This document shows, in pieces, positions 13,198 through 17,688 of a DNA stretch of 17,688 nt (its first letter is position 1; each line of letters starts with the position of its first letter). The notes beneath the pieces were generated by a model that did not search any database, was not told where the DNA came from, and saw only the letters and a list, made by a program, of their open reading frames with translations. The stretch is from NCBI GenBank assembly GCA_964641775.1, contig CAZXLK010000018.1, forward strand, positions 1-17,688, written 5' to 3'. A program made the position numbers and the translations under genes. The DNA comes from CAIPFQ01 sp964641775. Its GTDB lineage: Bacteria; Chlamydiota; Chlamydiia; Chlamydiales; SM23-39.

Positions 13198-13539
13198 ATG
13201 AGCTTTAGAATGCGCGTGGAGCTTAAAATGGATGACGTCAAACCCCTGGATCCAAGCTATGATTATCCCAAAAATTATGTTTCTACAAAAAAACATTTAT
13301 TTTGGATCGATTGGGTACAGATCTTATTACAGAATTGCTCAGGCTCTGTAGATAGTATAGAAAAGATTAAAGGGCTAGCAGCAAGCGCGTCTGAGCTTGC
13401 AGAGGACGTTCCACCCGAGATGGAAAGAATCGTAACTCTTGTAAAACATTTAGCTGACAATAACCGCTTCTTTCATCCGGAGTTAAAAACCTTGGCCAAA
13501 GAGGCTCATAAAGAACTGAGCTCAAAAAAAATAAAGTAA
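13198..13539 (+). CDS. small helical protein, unknown function
   Basis: A 113-residue hydrophilic protein, mostly helical, with Trp/Tyr-rich first third (DYPKNYVSTKKHLFWIDWVQILLQN) and Glu/Lys-rich remainder. No motif recognised. Two starts are possible: ATG 13198, seven bases after a -10-like box, or ATG 13228 (103 residues), which has a GGAG site six bases upstream. The stop is three bases before the start of the DedA-like gene, so the two should be one transcript and translated in coupling. Confidence 0.65.
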   Translation: MSFRMRVELKMDDVKPLDPSYDYPKNYVSTKKHLFWIDWVQILLQNCSGSVDSIEKIKGLAASASELAEDVPPEMERIVTLVKHLADNNRFFHPELKTLAKEAHKELSSKKIK

Positions 13540-13542
13540 TCT

Positions 13543-14136
13543 ATGCGTGAAAAACGGCCTTCTCAACTCTACACTTGGGCAACGCAAAAAGCCCTATCCC
13601 CAAAAGCACCCTATTGGATAGGACTTCTATTTATCCTCGAGCTGTTGCTTTTTATCCCTCTGGATCCGGTCCTCATGTTTTTCTGTCTGCAAAATCGATC
13701 AAAAATTTTTCTCTATGTAGTGATTGCAGCTGTTGGATCTTTGGTAAGCGGGATTGGGGGATATCTTCTCGGCCACTTTCTTTGGGATTTGATCGGGCCT
13801 TATATTGTACCCCATTTCATCTCAATTGCCTCTTTTTCAAAAATTGCCATTCAACTTGAAAAGTATGAAAACTGGGCTGTCTTTTTGGGAGGGCTTCTCC
13901 CCTTTCCCCTCAAGGCATTAAGCCTTGGGTCCGGAGTCTTTAAGCTAAGCATCATCCCTTTTGCCGTTTCTTTAGGATTGGCAAGACTTCTTCGCTTTTG
14001 CCTGATTGGCGGAACAATGATCCTCTGGGGAGAAAAAGTGAAACTTTTTGTGGAAAAAAACTTTCACAAAATCGTCGTATTAGTCGGCGCTAAAGTTGCC
14101 GCTGTCTTTTTTCTTTTGTGGGCTCTTGCAAAATAA
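13543..14136 (+). CDS. YqaA/DedA-like (VTT-domain) inner-membrane protein
   Basis: A 197-residue integral membrane protein resembling the YqaA branch (COG1238) of the DedA/VTT superfamily. It shows FIPLDPVLMF (37-46) at the first re-entrant region, the Gly-rich segment SLVSGIGGYLLGHFLW (66-81), YENWAVFLGGLLPFPLKALSLGSG (108-131, with the typical Tyr/Trp, Pro and Lys), and an Arg pair at 148 and 151 in a later helix. About five hydrophobic spans. DedA-superfamily members are tied to lipid scrambling or flippase activity; YqaA itself is little studied. Starts at ATG 13543, three bases after the small upstream gene. Convergent with ftsH, with a palindrome between them. Confidence 0.82.
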   Translation: MREKRPSQLYTWATQKALSPKAPYWIGLLFILELLLFIPLDPVLMFFCLQNRSKIFLYVVIAAVGSLVSGIGGYLLGHFLWDLIGPYIVPHFISIASFSKIAIQLEKYENWAVFLGGLLPFPLKALSLGSGVFKLSIIPFAVSLGLARLLRFCLIGGTMILWGEKVKLFVEKNFHKIVVLVGAKVAAVFFLLWALAK

Positions 14137-14182
14137 TCAATGGTGATGCCCGCGTAAAGTATTGGAATATTTATTGCAATAT

Positions 14183-14262
14183 CCCGATACCGATACCGAT
14201 ACCGTTACCGTGCCCGAAAAAAAAGAGTCGGTATCGGTATCGGACACGGTATCGGTATCGGG
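14183..14262. repeat. hexamer-register inverted repeat, copy D (80 bp), possible terminator
   Basis: Arms 14183-14217 and 14228-14262 (35 bases each) around an A-rich 10-base loop. Both arms are CCGATA runs with a few variant modules (CCGTTA, CCGTGC; CCGTGT on the other arm). The outer 16 bases of the arms are perfectly complementary. Immediately after it, on the plus strand, comes a run of eight T, so it may terminate the transcript of the DedA-like gene. It separates convergent genes: it lies 46 bases after the DedA-like stop and 12 bases from the ftsH stop. Closest in composition to copy A. Confidence 0.88.
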
Positions 14263-14274
14263 TAATTTTTTTTA

Positions 14275-17019
14275 TTACGTACTTAAGCCGGGTTCGGGAT
14301 CGCTTTTAGGTTTTGGATCAATGACAGGATCTTTAGTCGGGACGGGAGGAGGGGGTGGTGGGTTATTCATTTGGAGCTCATCTTCGACTTTGAGCCTTTC
14401 CTGTTTTTTTGCTGCATCCCAAGTGCCATTCATGATTTCATCGATGTCGGTGCGATCGAGAGTTTCAAATTCAATGAGCATTTCAGCCATGAGCCGAACC
14501 TTTTCTTGATTGTCATTGAGGATTTGAAGCGCTCTATTGTGGGCATCATCGATGAGAGTTTTGACTTCCTGGTCAATTTTTTGGGCCGTTTCCTGTGAAT
14601 AATTTTTCTCGTGAAAGCCCGATATGCCAAGATATTGTCCTGAATTCGATCTTTCATCGTAAAGGACAGCTCCTAAATTATCGCTCATCCCCCATTCGCA
14701 AACCATGCTGCGGGCGATTTTCGTAGCTTGCATAATGTCATGCTGCGCGCCGGAAGAAAGATCATCGACAAAAATTTCTTCTGCAGCTCGTCCTCCCATG
14801 AGAACAACGAGCTGATCAAGCACCTCTTTTTTCCAATAGCTAAGCCGGTTTTTCTTAGGCATGAAGTGGGTGGCTCCTAGAGAAAATCCGCGAGGAATAA
14901 TCGTTACTTTATCAACCGGATCGGCATTTTTGACGATGAGCCCTGCAATTGTATGACCCGATTCATGAAATGCTGTCGTCCGTTTTTCCGTCTCATCCAT
15001 TTCCAGGCTGCGCCGCTCTTTCCCATAACGGACTTTGTCGCAGGCTTCTTTGACTTCGACAGAAGTTACTGCAGAGCGCCCTTTTCTTGCGGCAAGAAGA
15101 GCTGCTTCATTTAAAATATTTTCCAAATCAGCGCCGGATGCCCCCGGAGTGGTACGGGCAATACCTTGCAGCTCGACAGAGGTATCGATTTTGATTTTTC
15201 GGGCATGCACCTTTAAAATTTCATGGCGCCCCTTTACATCGGGAAGATCGAGGACAACTCTTCGATCAAATCGACCCGGACGAAGAAGAGCATTATCCAG
15301 AATATCCGGCCGGTTTGTAGCAGCCATTAAAATGACCCCTTCTTTCGTATCAAAGCCATCCATTTCTACAAGAAGCTGATTCAAGGTCTGTTCTCTTTCA
15401 TCATGGCCTCCTCCAATTCCGGCTCCTCGATGGCGGCCGACTGCATCAATTTCATCCATGAAAATGATGCAAGGGGCGTTTTTCTTTGCCTGGTCAAACA
15501 TATCGCGGATACGGCTAGCGCCAACGCCAACAAACATTTCTACAAAATCAGATCCCGAAATGGAAAAGAATGGTCTTTCGGCTTCCCCTGCTACCGCTTT
15601 TGCAATGAGCGTTTTTCCTGTACCGGGCGGGCCTACAAGAAGAACTCCTTTGGGGATTCTAGCGCCGAGAGCCGTGAATTTTTGCGGATCTTTCAAAAAG
15701 TCCACAATTTCCGAAAGCTCTTCTTTGGCCTCATCTGCACCTGCAACATCTTTAAATGTGACTTTATTTGTCTCTTTTGTCATGAGCTTGGCAGGAGATT
15801 TGCCAAAATTCATCGCAGAAGAGCCCACCCCTTTCATCTGCCTGGAAAAGATGAAATAGAGAAATACAAACACCAATATGACAGGAAGAAGCGTTAAAAT
15901 ATAACTAAAGTAATTGGGCGATGGCTCTTGGCTTTTGAAGGTCTTTTCTAAAACTGCATTGCGAGGCTGATCGGGCGCGCGGTAGCTTAAGCCTTTATTG
16001 ACGGGAAAATGATCCCATTCTTCTTTTGCTTGATGAAACCAGTGGCCATAAATTTCAGGATCCTGCTTTTCAAGAGACCGGGTTGTAAGCTCTTGGTTAT
16101 TGAAAAACCAGTTGGCATGGGAAACTTTACTTCTGGCTTTTTCAAGAAGGGCGATATTTTTTTCAAGATTGGATGATAAATCACTATATTGTTTGAGCTC
16201 ATCAACATAATTTCTCACCGAACGAAGAGGCGCTAATCTTACGCCGTCTTGCTCTCTGCCAATTTCCGTAATCAAAGAAGAGACTTGTAAAAAGACACTT
16301 TTCAGACTGCTGAGCTGCTGTTCAGGAGTCATATCTGCAATGTTAAAAATAGTAGAATCAAGAGCCTTTAGCTCTTGCTTCATTGTTTCGCTTCCAAGTC
16401 CTAGAGCGCCCGATCGAAGCGCCGATACAAGCTCTCGAATTTCCCTTCGTGCAGTTTCCGTAGCTTCTATCAACTGCGCTTGATTTGCAAGCTGCAGGGC
16501 CTTTTTTGCTTGCGGTAAGCTAGTGCCGGCGCTCTCAGATAGATTTTTTATGACGATCGATCCATCTCTATCAAGAGTGTCAAATAAAGTACCAATGACC
16601 GTGTAGCCGGATCTAGGAAGGGGCTCTCCCTTAATCCGAAGATAAAGATCTGCTGCATCTTGAACCTGATTTTTCAAGGCGCCAAGTTCTTGCTCTAACT
16701 GAGAAATTTCAGATACTAACTTATGGTGGTTATTTAAAAGCTCCAAGTAATGGAAACGATCGAGCCCCCCTTCCGGGATGCTTTCTCGGAACCTGCCGCT
16801 AAAGGTGACAAGATTGTCATTTTGGGCAATTTTTCGGTTTTCTTCAGGGACCGTCAGGCCTAAATTGGTAAGGTGTTCTGCTTGATGGCTAAAAGAAACT
16901 TTACCATTACTTGCTCCGGTAAAAGTCTGGATGCCAAATACGAGCAAAATTCCCGCTAGAATGAAAAGAAAAATTCCTCCCGGAAAGGCTTTTTTTGGAT
17001 CAGGTCGTAATTTAGCCAT
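14275..17019 (-). CDS. ftsH: ATP-dependent zinc metalloprotease FtsH, chlamydial-type long form
   Basis: A 914-residue membrane-anchored AAA+ protease that extracts and degrades membrane and soluble proteins. First helix at about 14-33; second at about 371-392. The segment between them is some 335 residues, against about 70 in E. coli FtsH, and is helical and coiled-coil-like. AAA module: Walker A GPPGTGKT (463-470), pore loop FVGVG (496-500), Walker B IIFMDEID (518-525), second region of homology ATNRPDILDNALLRPGRFD (567-585). Protease: HESGH at 685-689 with the third zinc ligand probably Asp761 (GAQHDI). The C-terminal tail is Pro-rich (PPPPPPVP near 887-893). ATG 17019 has an AAGG site five bases upstream. 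C. trachomatis FtsH is of nearly equal length. Confidence 0.97.
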   Translation of the reverse strand: MAKLRPDPKKAFPGGIFLFILAGILLVFGIQTFTGASNGKVSFSHQAEHLTNLGLTVPEENRKIAQNDNLVTFSGRFRESIPEGGLDRFHYLELLNNHHKLVSEISQLEQELGALKNQVQDAADLYLRIKGEPLPRSGYTVIGTLFDTLDRDGSIVIKNLSESAGTSLPQAKKALQLANQAQLIEATETARREIRELVSALRSGALGLGSETMKQELKALDSTIFNIADMTPEQQLSSLKSVFLQVSSLITEIGREQDGVRLAPLRSVRNYVDELKQYSDLSSNLEKNIALLEKARSKVSHANWFFNNQELTTRSLEKQDPEIYGHWFHQAKEEWDHFPVNKGLSYRAPDQPRNAVLEKTFKSQEPSPNYFSYILTLLPVILVFVFLYFIFSRQMKGVGSSAMNFGKSPAKLMTKETNKVTFKDVAGADEAKEELSEIVDFLKDPQKFTALGARIPKGVLLVGPPGTGKTLIAKAVAGEAERPFFSISGSDFVEMFVGVGASRIRDMFDQAKKNAPCIIFMDEIDAVGRHRGAGIGGGHDEREQTLNQLLVEMDGFDTKEGVILMAATNRPDILDNALLRPGRFDRRVVLDLPDVKGRHEILKVHARKIKIDTSVELQGIARTTPGASGADLENILNEAALLAARKGRSAVTSVEVKEACDKVRYGKERRSLEMDETEKRTTAFHESGHTIAGLIVKNADPVDKVTIIPRGFSLGATHFMPKKNRLSYWKKEVLDQLVVLMGGRAAEEIFVDDLSSGAQHDIMQATKIARSMVCEWGMSDNLGAVLYDERSNSGQYLGISGFHEKNYSQETAQKIDQEVKTLIDDAHNRALQILNDNQEKVRLMAEMLIEFETLDRTDIDEIMNGTWDAAKKQERLKVEDELQMNNPPPPPPVPTKDPVIDPKPKSDPEPGLST

Positions 17020-17049
17020 AAGCGCCTTGTTTTGTTTGATTTAGTAAAT

Positions 17050-17076
17050 TTTACCTTTTTCTTCGGAAAAAGTAAA
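17050..17076. promoter_or_regulatory. hairpin in the ftsH 5' region
   Basis: An 18-base core (17055-17072) forms a seven-pair stem closing a TTCG loop on the plus strand (CGAA on the minus strand); an added four pairs beyond a one-base bulge extend it to 17050-17076. It lies 31 bases upstream of the ftsH ATG on the minus strand. It could be a leader structure or a weak terminator of the preceding gene; no T-run follows directly. Confidence 0.35.
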
Positions 17077-17144
17077 GATTCGGATCTTCTCCCACATAGC
17101 AAAAAAAACTTAATTTGTCTGGATATAACATAAAGCTCTTTTTT

Positions 17145-17606
17145 CTAATCACTTATACCGAAACAGCCTGAAGAATCGAGAATTTGGCAAGGAGGCTCCT
17201 CAGAATTTTGATTCGGAGCGAGCGACCATTGCCGAGAGGCAAGGCGCGAGTGAGAATCGAAATTATGAGGTAAAGCCAACGCAGCCGGGGTCCCCAAAGA
17301 CGCATCGTCTTTGGGGTAAGGCGCAGCCGGGGTCCCCAAAGACGCATCGTCTTTGGGGTAAGGCGCAGCCAAAACCGATTCTTCAGGCTGTTTCGGTATT
17401 AAATTGACATACCCCTCATTTACAAAAACCGATTCTGTAATTCGAAGATTTCGCCTTTTTGAATAAATGGCATCGAGGGCTCTTTCCAAAATAGCTCTTG
17501 TCATCGTTACATTCTTTTTTTTAGCCATCTCCAAAAGAAGATATCGGGCTTCAATTCGCTCTAAATCAGCCATTGGGCCACTATGCCCTTTTGTTTTTTT
17601 GGCCAA
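17145..17606 (-). CDS. small unknown protein extended by an in-frame repeat element
   Basis: A 153-codon frame from a TTG at 17606 (GAAGG site five bases upstream); an alternative ATG lies at 17573. Residues 1-69 are compact, helical and basic (DLERIEARYLLLEMAKKK, AILERALDAIYSKRR) and end in a beta-like stretch VFVNEGYVNLI. Residues from about 70 to 150 are encoded by the inverted-repeat element at 17155-17399, including a perfect 14-residue tandem repeat AAPYPKDDASLGTP. Removing 243 bases between two TAT copies (17154-17156 and 17397-17399) would give a 72-residue protein ending VNLISD. The original gene was therefore probably about 72 codons. It precedes ftsH on the same strand. No family recognised; it may also be a decayed gene, as the same frame stays open upstream as far as a TAG at 17646. 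Confidence 0.5.
   Translation of the reverse strand: MAKKTKGHSGPMADLERIEARYLLLEMAKKKNVTMTRAILERALDAIYSKRRNLRITESVFVNEGYVNLIPKQPEESVLAAPYPKDDASLGTPAAPYPKDDASLGTPAALALPHNFDSHSRLASRQWSLAPNQNSEEPPCQILDSSGCFGISD
17155..17399. mobile_element. 245-bp MITE-like element with 24-bp terminal inverted repeats
   Basis: The ends 17155-17178 and 17376-17399 are perfect 24-base inverted repeats. The interior holds a GC-rich stretch with a small TTGCC/GGCAA hairpin and two copies of a 42-bp repeat carrying the CCCCAAAGACG hairpin module also seen at 3506-3541. There is no transposase. The flanking bases (TA or TAT on each side) are compatible with a short target duplication, but they are part of the inverted repeat, so this is weak. 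The element is open in the minus-strand frame of the gene it interrupts. Confidence 0.7.
17281..17364. repeat. two tandem 42-bp repeats with hairpin core
   Basis: Copies 17281-17322 and 17323-17364 are identical; six more matching bases (GCAGCC) follow. Each has an 11-bp stem (CCCCAAAGACG / CGTCTTTGGGG) with a CAT loop. A copy equals the 36-bp module of palindrome B plus one hexamer (GCGCAG). On the minus strand each encodes AAPYPKDDASLGTP. Confidence 0.92.
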
Positions 17607-17645
17607 ATAAGCCTTCAGCTCAAAGGATCTTTCCGAAAGAAGGTA

Positions 17646-17687
17646 CTATTTCTCTTCAATTTCTTTGCCAAAAAGCTGGCTTAAGTG
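17646..17687 (-). CDS. C-terminal end of a gene cut by the window edge (tentative)
   Basis: Thirteen codons from the window edge, HLSQLFGKEIEEK, end at a TAG (17646-17648). Length is too short to be sure, but the charged ending resembles a protein C-terminus. It is in the same frame as the small gene that starts at 17606 and the codons between are open, so it may instead be the first part of one gene interrupted by an amber codon. Confidence 0.3.
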   Translation of the reverse strand, partial: HLSQLFGKEIEEK

Positions 17688-17688
17688 G

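Noticed and set aside
14118..14509. Plus-strand open frames running through palindrome D
   Set aside because: Open only because CCGATA runs lack stops and because of antisense ftsH coding sequence.
15035..15897. Long plus-strand open frames opposite ftsH
   Set aside because: They are antisense shadows of the conserved AAA domain, with no family resemblance or ribosome sites.
17281..17364. CRISPR array
   Set aside because: Only two abutting 42-bp copies with no variable spacers and no cas genes.
17155..17399. Complete insertion sequence
   Set aside because: Terminal inverted repeats are present but there is no transposase and only 245 bp.

Overview
The window most resembles a chromosomal segment of a chlamydia-like (environmental Chlamydiales) bacterium. 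The main clue is a 914-residue FtsH with a very long segment between its two N-terminal membrane helices, close in length to chlamydial FtsH (about 913 residues in C. trachomatis, from memory). Supporting clues are moderate to low GC with frequent Lys/Glu, a lone OppA-type lipoprotein, and two proteins with paired hydrophobic segments like inclusion-membrane proteins. I cannot name the species. No rRNA, tRNA, CRISPR array or transposase was seen.

Layout. 1-2227: a small phage-holin-family IV membrane protein (-) and an OppA-like lipoprotein (+), separated by an 81-bp inverted repeat. 2208-3420: two divergent genes for exported beta-rich proteins of unknown function. 3425-5616: a large nested palindrome, a membrane-anchored alpha/beta hydrolase (-), then an overlapping phosphoribosyltransferase / dienelactone-hydrolase-like pair (+). 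5613-8375: an Inc-like four-helix membrane protein, the tyrosine recombinase XerD and an unknown 305-residue protein, all on the minus strand, with an 80-bp palindrome between the last two. 8460-10760: adenylate kinase (+) and a large membrane/coiled-coil protein (-). 10882-13091: a 2Fe-2S ferredoxin and a DUF1858-IscA fusion in one operon (+), a 100-N assembly gap, and a minus-strand protein with atypical kinase signatures of the actin-fragmin-kinase / FAM20 type. 13198-14136: a small unknown protein and a YqaA/DedA-like membrane protein (+). 14183-17606: another 80-bp palindrome, ftsH (-), and a small unknown gene whose 3' end is occupied by a 245-bp inverted-repeat element.

The most unusual content is the set of intergenic palindromes. 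Four complete loci and one half-arm are built from six-base modules (CCGNNN, or CCGTGA/ACGNNN/GCGNNN), and related loci differ by whole hexamers with both arms changed together. One is interrupted, within an otherwise perfect 27-bp arm, by exactly 36 bp. That same 36-bp hairpin recurs twice, as part of a 42-bp tandem repeat, inside the element next to ftsH, where it is read in frame as protein. Convergent gene pairs without an element abut or overlap at their stops; those with an element are separated by it.

A second theme is promoters. Several genes lacking a Shine-Dalgarno sequence have a -10-like hexamer only 6 to 8 bases before the start codon, which suggests leaderless transcripts. All product calls come from reading motifs in the sequence; no database search was done.
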